Counted from the stretch's first letter, positions 16,727-28,268 are shown. The stretch: 64,000 nt of DNA from Aquilaria yunnanensis (GCA_039654915.1 CM077596.1:558001-622000), one strand, 5' to 3'. The notes: a model not told the origin generated them from the sequence alone. Made by a program: numbers and translations.

Positions 16727-17735
16727 TAGGGTTGAAAATGGGCCGGGTTTTATTCTGGTAGCTCGAGCTTGAGCTCAAGTAAGAGATTTTTGAGTCAGGT
16801 ATTTTCGAGCTCGAGCTCGAGCCAAAAATTGGGCTCGAGTTATTTTTTGAGCCGAGCTCGAGCCCACACATATTCGGCCCTTTAGGTCCTCGAGCTTACT
16901 AGGCTCGATATTTTTATTATTGGGCCCTTCCCTTAGTCCCAGCCCACTCCCCTTCGGCAGTTCGGCCTTTCCCCTTAGTCCCCACTCCCTCTCGGCCTCT
17001 TGCAGACTCCAGTCCAGAATCCTAGACCCAGACACAGTCTCTCAACTTTTGACTCTCAACTCTCACTGTCGCCTGTCGGATTCATCAGCGCCTTCATTCA
17101 GATCAGATTCAGATCGTCACTCTCCCCGTCGGATTCATCAGTGCTTTCATTCAAATTGTCACTCTCCCCGTCGGATTCATCAATGCCTTCATTCAAATTG
17201 TCACTCTCCTCGTCAGCTGTCTCCCGAGTCCCTTCTGACTCCCGACTCCACAACCCGAGTCCCGAGTCCCGTCCCGGCTCTCCCCTGCCCTGACTCCCCA
17301 CCTAGTCACCTACTCGGTGTCGACTACTCCCCTCGGCGGCTCGGCCTTGGTAATTCCTATCTTTCGCGGCCTCGTCTTCGCACTTCGCAGTGGATTCCGA
17401 TTCTCTCTCGTCTACAACGGACCGACGCTTCCACTCTGCAACGCCGACGCTTCAGAATCAGCACGCACGGCACAATCGGTTGTTGTCGGCTCCGGCTCGT
17501 TGCACTTGGAATTTAATTTTTGTTTAGGATTTTCGTATCTAAATTTTTTGTTCTTAATTTTAGATTTTGTTTTAATTCATATTTGTATTCGAGCCTCGAG
17601 CACTTTTGAGCCAAGCTCGAGCCGAAAAAATGGGGCTCGAGCAACTTGAGCTCGAGCTTGAGTAGTGCCGAATTGTGATAGGGCCAAGCTTGAGCCCGAC
17701 GAGCTCAGGCTCGGCTTAGCCCATTTTCAGCCCTA
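16727..17735. mobile_element. Non-autonomous hAT element (copy 1), TSD GATAGTGC
   Basis: The exact 8-bp duplication GATAGTGC lies at 16719-16726 and 17736-17743. Terminal inverted repeats are TAGGGTTGAAAATGGGC on the left and, reverse complemented, TAGGGCTGAAAATGGGC on the right, with one mismatch. Dense GAGCTCGAGC/GCTCGAGC motifs sit inside both ends (16760-16900 and 17590-17690), as expected for subterminal transposase-binding arrays. The interior is GC-rich with an open frame (16920-17516) of simple composition and no hAT transposase signature. It is related to the copy at 32898-34177. Confidence 0.88.
17072..17199. repeat. 42-bp tandem repeat, three copies
   Basis: A unit of about 42 bases containing CCGTCGGATTCATCA and TTCATTCAAATTGTCACTC is repeated three times head to tail inside the hAT element. 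The second and third copies are almost identical. Confidence 0.75.
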
Positions 17736-17743
17736 GATAGTGC

Positions 17744-18099
17744 TACGTCAAATTGGGCTAACAAACATTGAATTCAAGTTAAGGGATTAGCTCGTATGAG
17801 TTAACCAAGTTAAAGGGCCCAGGGGGTAATTAGGTGTTTTGCTTTGGTCGAAATTAAACATATTGTTAACATGCTTTATAAATTGTTTGTAGATTAAGCT
17901 TTACATTTTCAATTATATGTGTAATCACTTTACTACGTTTGTGAATAGCGAGATTCTAATGATCGAAACTTAAAAGGACAACTAACTTACACTAACCAAA
18001 GCATTGACCAGTAATTAAGATTTGTCATTATTATGAAAAGATTTAAAGTCTAATCTGCCAGTACTCCTTGAGATATGAGAACATCCGTACTAGTAGACA
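17744..18099. other. Intergenic DNA without recognised features
   Basis: AT-rich sequence between the hAT element and a degenerate repeat tract. Nothing supportable was seen. Confidence 0.5.
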
Positions 18100-18850
18100 T
18101 CTGTCACTAATGGATCACTAATTTCATTAGGTGTCCAATTATATGATTAGAGTGTTTACTTTAAAGTATCTGACACTGAATTGATAATATCTATTTTTTG
18201 TGTGTAAGTGTCTAGTTTTAGTCTCTAAATGTCTACGTGTTATTTTTCAAGTGATTGGCATAAGATGGTTTGATTATTCAAACTTTATTTTTAATTGGGA
18301 GATAATCATGTTATTTTTAATGATCTCTAAGTGGAAAAATCATGTAATATTTTTATGGTGTCCTACATGTTTGTGTTTTGTCTGCATGTAGATAAACTTG
18401 GATACATTTTATATAAAATTAAATACTATGTAGATGTAATTGGACATTTTATACATAGTATTAGACATCTCACACTTAGAAATGGACATTGGAACACTGA
18501 TTTTTATATTAGATACAAAGGTGTCCAAATCCATCTTAATTTTCTATTATGTGTCTCCAAGTGTCTAATTATGGTGATTGAATGTCTAGTATAATTGGTT
18601 GAGTGTCTAAATTTGACAAGAGAGCGTCCTGTCTACTTGTTTAAGTATATGTTTTAGATCAAAGTGTTCGATTCTAGCTTCCAAATGCCTATATTATGGT
18701 GGTTAACTGTGTAGTATGATATGTTAAGTGTCTAAATCTGATAAGGGAACGTATAATATACACGATTCTATTATCCAATTATTCAATTGTAATGGTTGAA
18801 TATCTAGTATAATAGGTTAGTGTTTAGTCTGATGGGTTAAGTGTTTGGTA
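18100..18850. repeat. Degenerate GTGTCTAA-type repeat tract
   Basis: The words GTGTCTAA, ATGTCTAG and AGTGTCTAG recur at about 20-45-base spacing for 750 bases, often followed by T-rich sequence and TAATTGGTTGA. The period drifts, so no exact unit can be given. The style resembles the tract at 9000-9560, but the motif differs. Confidence 0.55.
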
Positions 18851-19710
18851 AAATAGGTTGAGCAAACAATTTCCATGATTGTTTGACATAAAAAATAAAA
18901 AACAGTAATTGATTTAAATTCCTTAAATAGAAATAAAAAATGAAATTTTCTCATAAAAATGTCCTTAAAAATAAAATAATTTTTTTCAAAGTTGAATACA
19001 AGATTAAAAAATAAAACAAATAGATTTGACAAAAAAAAAAAAAAAAGAAAAGCAAACGCAGTAATTAAGCGTCCGTTTAGCATACATCCGCTAGGGCGAA
19101 CGTAAGAATACTCCCTACTCCTTTCGCTCTTCCTCCTATATACCTAAAAAAGGAAAGAGCTAGCCAGCTTACACGTGCAGAGGGTCATTAAATCTAAGAG
19201 GGAAAAAAAATAGTTTTGTAGATATAATTTTGACCTCATCTAGTATATGTCTTAGCTTAATGGCAACGCTGTGACCAACCGCACGCTAAAATTGTACACT
19301 TTAAATAATATATGCACTACACCTTCTTGAAGAACTCATTAAAAAATTTAAATGTATATAGCGTCATTACTCAAGAATAAATATAAGAGGAAATAAGAAA
19401 ATCTCACATTTTGAAACTTAGATTGATAAAAAGTATTATAAAAGTAAGAGTAAGAATGTTGATCATTAAATAGGAGAGTTATGTTACCTAAATTAAGCCT
19501 ACATAAAAAACTGTATAATGAATTCTTCAATTTATTTGTGTACCTTTGTAGTTCTTAAAAAATAAACAAATAAAAAGGAAAAGTGTCAAAATGCCACCTT
19601 GTTCTATTTTTGTACAAAGGAATCTTAGCATCTGGTTCATACCGTAATACTTTTGTTAATAGAGGATATTTGTGTCATATCTTAATTCAAAGACAAAAAT
19701 ACCAAATTTC
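18851..19710. other. Intergenic AT-rich DNA
   Basis: Contains an A-run near 19030-19045 and no supported gene or bounded element. Confidence 0.5.
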
Positions 19711-20420
19711 CCAGTGATGTTTAGCTCATGGATCGGATTGCTCACTATAGTTTTTTTTTATTCTGATATGGCCACTAACGTTATAGTTTGTAATCAGATT
19801 GATTACTAATGTTACAGTTTAGGATCGAATTTGTTAAAAACTTAACAGTAAATGTTGAAAGGTGTTGGTTTTAAAATCTTGTGGTACTTACATAATTTTT
19901 AAAAAAATTCAGGAATTTTATATAATTTATCATTTTCATTTTTTGATGCTACAATCATTGTCATCCATAGTCAAATCTACCATCGGTCCCTCTGGAAATA
20001 ATATTTAAACCAGTCACCATATTTCGGTACCTGAATTCTAATGGAATAAAACTCACTCATCTAATACTAATATATATCTCGTCACCGGATTTCAAGTATG
20101 ACGGTATTTTTGTTTACAAATAGTAATATTTAATACTACTTTAACATTGTCTCTGTTATCCAGTGACGGATGTGGTGGTGATCAATGCAATAACTAACAC
20201 ATAAAAAAAAATGAAAATGGTAAATTATATAAATTTTTTAAAATTTATTAAATATTACATTAATATTTGAAGATTTCAAAATCAACAACTTCCTTCGGTT
20301 TACTATTATATTTTTAACAGTAGTGGCCAATATGGTCCCAAACTACAACATCCGTGGCCATGTCGGAACCTGGGAAAACTATAGTGGGCAATCTGATCCA
20401 GGAGCCAAACATAAGTGCGC
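19711..20420. mobile_element. Long-terminal-inverted-repeat element, Mutator-like
   Basis: The left arm, from about 19711, matches the reverse complement of the right arm ending about 20420 over more than 200 bases. Both arms carry TGTTTRGCTCMTGGATCRGATTGC, CACTATAGTTTT, GGCCACTAACG-like and TATAATTTAYCATTTTCATTTTT words in the same order. The arms make up most of the element, as in MULE-derived MITEs. A clean 9-bp duplication was not found. It ends about 240 bases before the methyltransferase start codon, so it sits in that gene's promoter or 5' UTR. Confidence 0.65.
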
Positions 20421-20662
20421 CATTTGTCATTTTTTCCTATTACAAACAGCGTCGAGGCGTCTCCGCGATGGCGGGGTCGTTTATCACTTCAGTCATCACT
20501 TGGCGGAGGAACCCTAAAAAGGAGTTCGCAGTCTAGTTGAACGGGGAGATAATAATAAGACTGATACTTCTTATTATCTCAGTCCAGGTATTGTTCTTCT
20601 ACTGGACCCTTCCCAGATTTCTTGATTAGTCGTCTGCAATATAGGTTTAGGTGAAAGGTAAC

Positions 20663-22444
20663 ATGCGAGTAACGCTCTCTAATCTGTCAAAAGGCGAGGC
20701 ATTTCCCTTAGTTATTAGATCTTCATCAAATAATAAATGCATCCAGGAATTGGGCGTCTCAAAGTTTCAATCTTTACAGATTGGCTCTCATGGAATGCTT
20801 TCAGATGACTCGTTGCACCCTTTGCTTCAGTCTGGTTGCAAAACCCAGCAAGCTGCCAAATTTCTGAATCCCATAACGTTTTTTAGTGGTTTTGGCGATA
20901 TGTACTTGGAGTCTAGTAGCCTAGTGAAGGTCAGAAGCATGTCTAGTGGGTTTGGGTTGAGCAGCTCTTTGCCATGTTGCTCTTTTGTAACAGCTAGAAG
21001 CTTTTCAAGTTCATTGGGTAGCAGATCTTGTGAAGGGTGTGGTTTAACAGGGAACGGCAAAGCACTTCCTTGGTTAAAAGCTGATAAGACTACTGAAGCC
21101 AAGGGCTTGCATCGATCATTGGCTGCAAAGAGTGTTCAAACTATTTGGAAGTTATCGACTGAAAAGGTGAGGAAAGAGGGTAGTAGTCATTTGAAACAGG
21201 AAGAAACAACAGAGAAGAGTGGGAAGGTTTCAGGAGTAAAATCTGCACGGTCTTCATGGGAGGAATCAGGAGAAACTTTTATTGGAAGAGATAGAAGAAC
21301 AAGTACAGTCATGAGCCAAGAAAAGGGAACTGACATTGCAAGGCATGAAGGTCCCAGAGAAGGGAGTGAAGAAGAGGAGGTTCTTGACGATCCAAGGTGG
21401 GATAAAATTAGAAGCAAGTTCAGAGGAGCAGCAGAGCTGAGATCTGGGTATGAGAGACCAGAATCTAGAAGGTGGAATAAGCAGGAACAATGGGGTAGAA
21501 AAGTATGGAAAGAAGCCACTGAATCAAGTGTACCTAAGATGATTGGTGAAGGGGTTTATGGAGTGGGTCCTGTGTTGGCTGCATTATCTGCTGGAAGAAG
21601 AGAGTTTTATGGTTTGTATGTCCAAGAAGGGTTAGACTTGAGTAGTAATAACAGGAAGAAGAAGGATAAGAAAGGGTTTGAGAAAGTCTTGAAGATGGCT
21701 GAAAAGGTTGGATTAAGCATAAAGGATACATCGAAGCATGATCTGAACATGATTGTTGACAACCGTCCTCATCAGGGTTTGATTCTAGATGCTTCTCCAC
21801 TGGAGATGGTGAAAATAAAAGAGCTCGATCCTGTTCACAATGAGGAAGAGAAGAGTGCTCTTTGGCTGGCTTTAGATGAGGTGACAGATCCGCAGAACCT
21901 GGGTGCTATTATCAGGTCTGCTTACTTCTTTGGAGCTGCTGGGGTGGTGTTGTGTGCCAAAAACTCAGCTCCATTAAGTGGTGTTGTGAGCAAGGCTAGT
22001 GCTGGCTCCCTTGAGCTCATGGAGCTTAGATACTGCAAGAATATGATGCAATTCTTGGTCTCCTCGGCTGATAATGGCTGGCGGGTTCTTGGTGGTTCTG
22101 TTTCTTCACGAGCTGTGCCTTTAAATGAGGTTTTGCCCGGTGCTCCCACAATTCTTGTTCTTGGCAGTGAGGGTACTGGCTTAAGACCTCTGGTGGAGAG
22201 ATCCTGTACTCAGCTAGTTAGAATTCCTGGAAGCATTGCTGCAGACACTGCATGGAGAGAAGTGGAAGACGTGGAAACAAAAGAAGTAAGCTTCGGCTGC
22301 TCAGGCAAGGAGTTCCAGTCTTTTTTGGCTGTGGAGAGCTTGAATGTTAGTGTAGCTGCTGGTGTGCTTCTTCACCACTTAACTGGAACCAGAAATAATA
22401 AGCTCTCTCAGGCAGAGAACCAGCTAACTGAAGTTCTTCAATAA
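20663..22444 (+). CDS. SpoU (TrmH)-family RNA 2'-O-ribose methyltransferase, organellar MRM1-like
   Basis: Predicted to transfer a methyl group from S-adenosylmethionine to a ribose 2'-OH, most likely in organellar 23S-type rRNA. A single uninterrupted exon of 593 residues. ATG at 20663 is the first in frame, and the frame extends upstream only to a GTG. The first 60-100 residues are Ser/Arg-rich and acid-poor, like a transit peptide. Residues about 100-290 are charged, low-complexity linker. The substrate-binding subdomain starts near 298 (YGVGPVLAALSAGRREFYGL). SpoU motifs are complete: motif 1 TDPQNLGAIIRSA near 407, motif 2 LVLGSEGTGLRPLV near 498, motif 3 ESLNVSVAAGVLLH near 557. These form the trefoil-knot cofactor pocket with the catalytic Arg in motif 1. 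Whether it acts in mitochondria or plastids, and on which base, cannot be told from sequence. Confidence 0.92.
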   Translation: MRVTLSNLSKGEAFPLVIRSSSNNKCIQELGVSKFQSLQIGSHGMLSDDSLHPLLQSGCKTQQAAKFLNPITFFSGFGDMYLESSSLVKVRSMSSGFGLSSSLPCCSFVTARSFSSSLGSRSCEGCGLTGNGKALPWLKADKTTEAKGLHRSLAAKSVQTIWKLSTEKVRKEGSSHLKQEETTEKSGKVSGVKSARSSWEESGETFIGRDRRTSTVMSQEKGTDIARHEGPREGSEEEEVLDDPRWDKIRSKFRGAAELRSGYERPESRRWNKQEQWGRKVWKEATESSVPKMIGEGVYGVGPVLAALSAGRREFYGLYVQEGLDLSSNNRKKKDKKGFEKVLKMAEKVGLSIKDTSKHDLNMIVDNRPHQGLILDASPLEMVKIKELDPVHNEEEKSALWLALDEVTDPQNLGAIIRSAYFFGAAGVVLCAKNSAPLSGVVSKASAGSLELMELRYCKNMMQFLVSSADNGWRVLGGSVSSRAVPLNEVLPGAPTILVLGSEGTGLRPLVERSCTQLVRIPGSIAADTAWREVEDVETKEVSFGCSGKEFQSFLAVESLNVSVAAGVLLHHLTGTRNNKLSQAENQLTEVLQ

Positions 22445-24249
22445 ACTGTTGCAGTACCTTCAGTTCTTCTCTGTCTTTATGTATGACTGCAGAGCTCGCT
22501 CATCAAGATATTTGATTCTTTTAGCAGTCAGATAATTCGGCGTAAGTTTTATTATATCAGCATAAAAAGATGGAAACTTATTCATGTAAATTAGCCCTGC
22601 TCTGCTCTGCCATGATATAGATTTGGGTAAATTACATGCTTCTTTTGCTCCAAAAGGAGTCCATTTGAGTTGAAGTGACTATCTTGCATTATTATTTGAT
22701 TTGGCGATGAGCTCCTTCCGAAGGCACATTATACGAATTTTTCTATTATCACTCTTGTCTAATCACACCATCACAACTAAAGAATAGAAGTAATTTCATT
22801 TAGGGGCAAAATGGAAATATCAAAATGGGAAATGGTAAAATTCCTTTGTTTGTTGTTCCTATTCTTTTCGCGTTGTCCTAAATGAGTCACTAATCTTCAT
22901 TTTGTCTTGTTAAAGTCTCTAACATGCCAAATCATGTCCCAATCATCATCTTTTTGTCACTTCCATGGTTAAATTCCATAGTTAAATTTGACGGAATCTA
23001 GGTGGAAAATATCAATTTTGATCCCTACATTTTCTTTCTCTCACTCAAAGGCTCAAAGCACTCTCAATCCTGTAAATTTAACATTTCAACGCCTAATATG
23101 TTGAAGGATGATCCTTGTAAACAAGGATTCCCAGGGGATTGAGGTTGGATATGCCGTGAGGAACTGCTTAAGCAGATGGAATTCATACTAGAAGGATTCT
23201 TGGGGTAGAGTGAAGCAGCTGAGAATGCTCCTAGAGGTGAAGATGCTAGGCCGGTGATGAATGAAGCAGAAACATGGAAAGTGTTTGTGCCAAATATCAA
23301 AGCCATAGGAAAGAGAGTGGCACCAGCTGATGTGAAGAGCCTTTTCTTTTGTCGGCCGACATTCCACAGTCGGCTAAGTTCCAGTAGAACATCAACTTGA
23401 AATTGCATACTCGGCTGACAAACGCTCGTTATCCGGTTGCGCAGCTTGGGACTCAGATACAGTAACAAGATGCGGAGATAGTACAGATGCAGGGGCAGAT
23501 AACACATAAGCAGGCTCAGTTGCAGATGGTCTTTCAACACACTGACCAAGACCATCTCCGGCACCTCAAGGTGATGGTGGTGTTGAGCGTGATTATGTGA
23601 ATTTGTAGTGTTCTTGTAGTTAAAACTTGAAGCCTAGACGTAGTATTAGGCTAGTTATATAGCTAGGGAAATTAGGAAGCACAATGGTCTCTAGGCCAAT
23701 AACATTTTGGTTTCTGGCCGATTAACTAGTTGGTCTTTATCAGTGCCAAAACGCTCGTCGAAGTTATTAATTTTGGGGAATTTTGCCCATTGCCTTTGAT
23801 ATGTACAATTGGGAATGTACAGCGTGAGATGCCGCTGAGGGGTTGAAAGAGGAGCTAGACATGAATTGTCAACTAATGCGTACAAAGGACGAAAACCACA
23901 TTCATAAACCCGTGGGTTCGATGTTAAATTAAAATGATCGACATCGAAACTGCAACGGTAACGCCAACAAACAGTTTATCGCATATTTTTACAACCAATT
24001 CAACCAAAAGGTTACTCTGAAGTTTTCATCTCATCAGGACCAGAGGAAAATTGATTATCATGCCCATTTCTAATTGGCAATAAAAGTGGCTTCAAACAAT
24101 TGCAGAAAAGTCAAGAAACAAGGTGGTGAACAAGTGAGACCAGTAACTTGTAACTTTTCTCCCAGACCAGAGCCACAGAAGAGTTGCACACAGAAACAAC
24201 GTCACGGAAGCAAAGTTTGAGGATTGTACTCTTGTAAGGGTCGAATGGC
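22445..24249. other. Intergenic DNA with one degenerate coding relic
   Basis: Starts with the 3' UTR of the methyltransferase and ends with that of the cytochrome b5 gene on the other strand. Between them only the frame-broken stretch at 23095-23605 looks coding. No bounded transposon was recognised. Confidence 0.5.
23095..23605 (+). pseudogene. Degenerate coding relic of unknown family
   Basis: Plus-strand translation in pieces gives protein-like stretches broken by stops and a frame change: a segment with DARPVMNEAETWKVFVPN near 23240-23300, then in another frame a Gln-rich, coiled-coil-like segment QDAEIVQMQGQITHKQAQLQ near 23465-23525. The second segment resembles the coiled-coil tails of En/Spm-associated plant transposon proteins, but this is inference from composition. 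Base composition is higher in G+C than its surroundings. Confidence 0.3.
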
Positions 24250-26039
24250 TTACTTCTGAAGATCCCCAATGTAAAAGTCATCAATCATGTCAAATACCCG
24301 TGTCGCATGCTGTGGCCTGCATGGAAAAAGAAAACGGTGATAAAAGAACATCATATCTTATAGATACAGAAAAAAATACAGTCGAATGTGTTCCTTGAGG
24401 AAAATATATTTCTGATAAAAGTTTTTTTATCATATTTTTTTTGTCCAGATGGACAGCCAAGCAATGTATGTGGTCAATTGAAAAAACTTATTTGAGGGGA
24501 AACCACTTAGGTTACAGTTTAGGCCATTTACTTTTTGGTATTATCAGCAACATGATCAAGAAAAATCTATAAGTCCAGATCTCATTCATCATAACTTGGT
24601 TCTAATTGCTGAGCAACAAATGAATAGCCTATAATAAAGGCACAAATCAAACTGACCCATGATTACTATTAGAAACAAATTCAAATTCAAGTCAGGGTGA
24701 AACCAGAAGAAATTTAACACACAGATGGAATGATGAACCACAGAGCAAGTGGAACAAAAGAAAGCCTTTAAGTATTGATGTCTAAACTACCCAAAAATAT
24801 AAGTTATTTTCCCTACCTGTTTATGGATACTTATTTATGGAATGAAAAGAGGGGAAAGACTTTCAAATTTTCAAACTCCGTGGAAAATGAACCAGGACTG
24901 CATACCCGAAAAAGCCCTCTGTTGAATCATCTCCAGCATGTGCTAGAATTGCATCACCACCTGGGTGTTCCTCTACATAAGACGTTACATCATAAACCTG
25001 TAGTTGTTAAGCATAAGGAGAGAAAGGATTAAGAAACAATAATAGAAGCAAGCTTTCAGCTCAAACTCATACAGTTCAAGCGAAATCTCAAAATATACCT
25101 TGTCTTTGATAATGATCCAACAATCAGTTCTCTTGTCATGCAACGCAATCTCTGCTTTACTGTAAAAATTAGATACCTAGCATAGAGTTGGCAATGATCA
25201 ACATATAATCCAAGGTAATTAGGAGACAGTGATAAACTATAACAGCATATAGCAGTTTCTCAACCAATCATATATCTGATGGTGGGGAGCATATTACACC
25301 TTTTTGTGTATGTTTACTTGGTTGCATTGCATTGTATGATTCAATGAATCCAAAGCAATGCAACAAATTAAACACACCTAAAAGGTGTAAAGCACTCACC
25401 AATATCAGATACATGATTGGTTAGGAAACTGTTATGTGCTGTTATAGTTGAGAAGCCAATTCAATGACTTCAATACAATGCAACAAAGAAAACATTCCCT
25501 CAACGCATAATAGCACAAGCAAATGAGGGTACATATCAGTTACAGAATGCTATTGTTAAGAAAGAAATTATTGTAACCTAAAGGTGGGTTATACAAACAA
25601 TTACAGCTTGAAAATTCATATCTTTCACAGGTGAAAAACCTTGTCACAAGTGTAGCTTGATTTCCATATTGACATTAGAGAAGGGCAAAGGCATCCAAGA
25701 ATCAGAAAAAAAACACGGCTCTTTAATCAAATAAACAGGCAATGAAATGTCCACAACCTATAAGAAAGAACCTAAAATTATAACAAGTTGCCTTGAAAAT
25801 TGCAGGTAGGCATCAGAAATACCTTTATACTAGCATCTGTGGTAACCCCTTTCGTATGTCCTGCATCGAGTAAGCATGAACCAGTTAAATGAAAATCTAC
25901 CTAAAAGAACGAAAAACATAATTAAATCCGAGGAAAAAGAAACCTAGTAAAAATTACCCTTTTCATGTTGGCGAGGTCTGAAAACAAAAAATCCCAGCAT
26001 CACAGCCAGAATAGCTGCCGCCATAACGACCATCTCCAT
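24250..26039 (-). CDS. CB5LP: Cytochrome b5-like protein with N-terminal membrane anchor
   Basis: Haem electron carrier that supplies electrons to membrane oxidases or desaturases. Five exons in transcript order: 26039-25958, 25860-25823, 25176-25099, 24997-24906, 24316-24250. All introns are GT-AG; the 357 bases give 118 residues. Start: first ATG of MEMVVMAAAILAVML, a single hydrophobic helix at residues about 4-20 followed by RPR, so the anchor is N-terminal. This is unlike tail-anchored CB5s and matches the Arabidopsis CB5LP layout (about 121 aa). The haem domain follows: YSKAEIALHDKRTDCWIII, then VYDVTSYVEEHPGGDAIL with axial His in HPGG, and the second axial His in PQHATRVFD. It ends DFYIGDLQK. 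Both haem ligands are present. The second intron holds a MITE. A Mutator-like insertion lies about 510 bases upstream of the start codon. Confidence 0.93.
25234..25450. repeat. Hairpin MITE within a CB5LP intron
   Basis: The left arm (CTATAACAGCATATAGCAGTTTCTCAACC...) is the inverted copy of the right arm, which ends ...AACTGTTATGTGCTGTTATAG. Pairing runs for about 80 bases through TTACACCTTTT/AAAAGGTGTAA. Nearly the whole 215-bp unit is stem. The target duplication is uncertain. It lies between coding exons 2 and 3 of the host gene, away from splice sites. Confidence 0.75.
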
Positions 26040-26557
26040 ACTTGGAATCGAGCTTCTCTCGCTGTTCAGAACAAATTAAACCATCCAAAAAAAAAAATCA
26101 ACATGGCGAGAATCATGGAGAAAGGGATAGCTTCAAAAACAAAATCGAGAGGGCAGAAATCAACAAAAACTACACACACACGAAGAGATCGGAAGCCTCG
26201 GCTCCATTGGTCTATAGATAAACCCCAGCTTAGAATTTATTCGAAGAGCATGATATGGCGCATTTGTAGTGTTCCGCAGCAGCGAAAATAAATGAAACGG
26301 AATCGATTTTTTTGGGTGGAAAAACCAGAATGTAGAGAGATGTGCATGTGGGGAGCAATACATGTGTTCACCTGGGAGCTGGTACGAAATGCCAATGTGG
26401 GCAGTCCGTTTGCCAGATTGATTTTGGGGGCCACTGCCGCAGCTGGAGAATCCGATGCGCGGTGCTGGATCGGAATCGTGTCGAAAATCTTCGCTGCTTT
26501 GTCGTCTACACTCACTGGTCGCTATGCGGCCAGGAACAGGAAGGTGTCTAGTTATTT

Positions 26558-28268
26558 GGGAAAAGTACAAAAAAGTGACTATACTTTTAGCCATGGACAA
26601 TTTGGTCATCATTCTTTTAAATGGTGCCAAATGCATTACAGAAGTTTAAGGCCCAGTTCGTTTAAAATTAATTGGATTAATTCGATCTCAGTTTTGACGG
26701 TTCAGGTCGGGTTAGAACACGGGTTAAGGGGTATCCAATTGAACCGTTCTAAAATTGTTTCTAATGTTTGCAAATATTACATGTTTTGCCACTGCCGATT
26801 CTCGCACACGCCACCCACAGTGCCAACACCCCGCCACCACCCTATGCTTCGCAAACTCTGGCCGCCCTCCCCATGCTTGGGTTTATTAGTCTGCCACTGG
26901 ATCCATCAATTCTAAGCATGATTATCATTTGCCAGTTGTCTGGAGCGGGTTGCGTTGGGTTGGGTGAGATGATTGGTGTTGAAGGGATAATCCACCGATT
27001 GGCTGCCTAATTCGTTGTTGGTTTGATGATCGGAGCTGAAGGAGACTCGGACTGGTGGCAAGGCTAGCGTCTGTCGGTGGTTGCGAGTGGTAGTCATCAT
27101 CGGATCAAAAGCAATGCGAATCAAGGGCAACCTCGCACGGGGATGCAAACGAGGGATTTTCCACAAAATAGCTGCCCGATTGGTTGTTTGGTTTGCCGAT
27201 CGGCGCTGAAGTAGCCGCCGACTAGTGGCTCGTGGATGAGATGGCAACCGTCAAACGTCGCCAATACTGGCCTGGCTAGCCGAAAGTTGAGATTCACACG
27301 CAAGCGTTAGTGGCAGGGATTGTAAATAAAACAAAAAATATGAGCACTTGAGATGGTTATTGAACAAGTTTTCTTAACCCGCGAAAACCCGACCCAACCT
27401 AACCCGATAAAAATAGGATCTCATTAATGCACATTAATTTTAAACGAACTGGCCCTAAAGTTAGGCCCAACTTCATGATTGGGCCGTTGGTTTTGATGAC
27501 ATGTTAATGAAGAGGCAAGTTGACGATTGATGACGTATTAATTGAGACGTCTAAACTGCTTCATTAGTCCCTAATTTGACCAAAATGCTTCATATTGACC
27601 TCCAATCTTTCATTTATCTTATTTAGGTACATAACCCTCTCAAAATGGTTACCTCAGATCCACCACCACCTTTAATCCCCCGACTCGATATTGCCACCAC
27701 CCTTAATCACCTAACTTGACACCGTTGCCACCCTCAATCGCTTGGGACATCATCAAACCCTTAATTGAATGCTCACAACCTTCAATTGGTCGTGCACCCT
27801 TAATCGAACCCGCATCTTAAGCGCCTCCAATTGGTTATGCACCACCTTCAATTGAATATATCCTAAACTCATATTCGAAAAAAGCGCATCAATGAGCGTC
27901 AAGTGAGGGAACTGAATAATTCTCATTGGAAAATGAAACTCGGCTTATCAGTTACTCAAAGTTGATAAAATTAGAGGACCAAAAATGTCCTTTCACCTTT
28001 TGTGTCCATGTCATGCCATTTCATCATTGATTGCAATGCAATCGTCTTTTAATTGCCACATAATCTTCTCTTGACGAAATATTCTAACATTTGACAGAAT
28101 ATTTCCACCATCAATTACAGCAACAACCTATTTGACCATATTTCAAAATATTGATACTTGATTTGGCACTAATTGTTGTCTTTAGTGATGCATTTGGCAC
28201 TATTCAAAAGAATAGTGACCAAATGTACCCATGGCCAAAAGTACAGTCACGTTTTTTATAGTTTACCC
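26558..28268. mobile_element. Mutator-like element (MULE), TSD TAGTTATTT
   Basis: The exact 9-bp direct repeat TAGTTATTT lies at 26549-26557 and 28269-28277. The outer 90-100 bases at the two ends are inverted copies: both carry GTGACTRTACTTTTRGCCATGG, ATTTGGTCA and TTCTTTTRAATRGTGCCAAATGCAT in order, starting from GGG at each terminus. Long inverted repeats plus a 9-bp duplication define Mutator-like elements. No transposase is present, so it is non-autonomous. A Harbinger MITE is inserted immediately inside the left inverted repeat; the native interior is 27459-28150. Confidence 0.88.
26650..27455. mobile_element. PIF/Harbinger-type non-autonomous element nested in the MULE
   Basis: TAA occurs directly before base 26650 and after base 27455. 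Ends are inverted repeats of about 23 bases: GGCCCAGTTCGTTTAAAATT on the left and, reverse complemented, GGGCCAGTTCGTTTAAAATT on the right, with one mismatch. A TWA duplication and GGSCC-starting ends are typical of Tourist/Harbinger elements. Length is 806 bp. The interior is GC-rich with no transposase, and short open frames there have no recognisable domain. Confidence 0.85.

Noticed and set aside
16920..17516. 198-codon frame in hAT copy 1 as a transposase
   Set aside because: No hAT dimerisation or zinc-finger motif; the composition follows the 42-bp tandem repeat and GC-rich simple sequence.
26292..26915. 207-codon plus-strand frame
   Set aside because: It runs across the MULE boundary and into the nested MITE, so it is a chance fusion of unrelated sequences.
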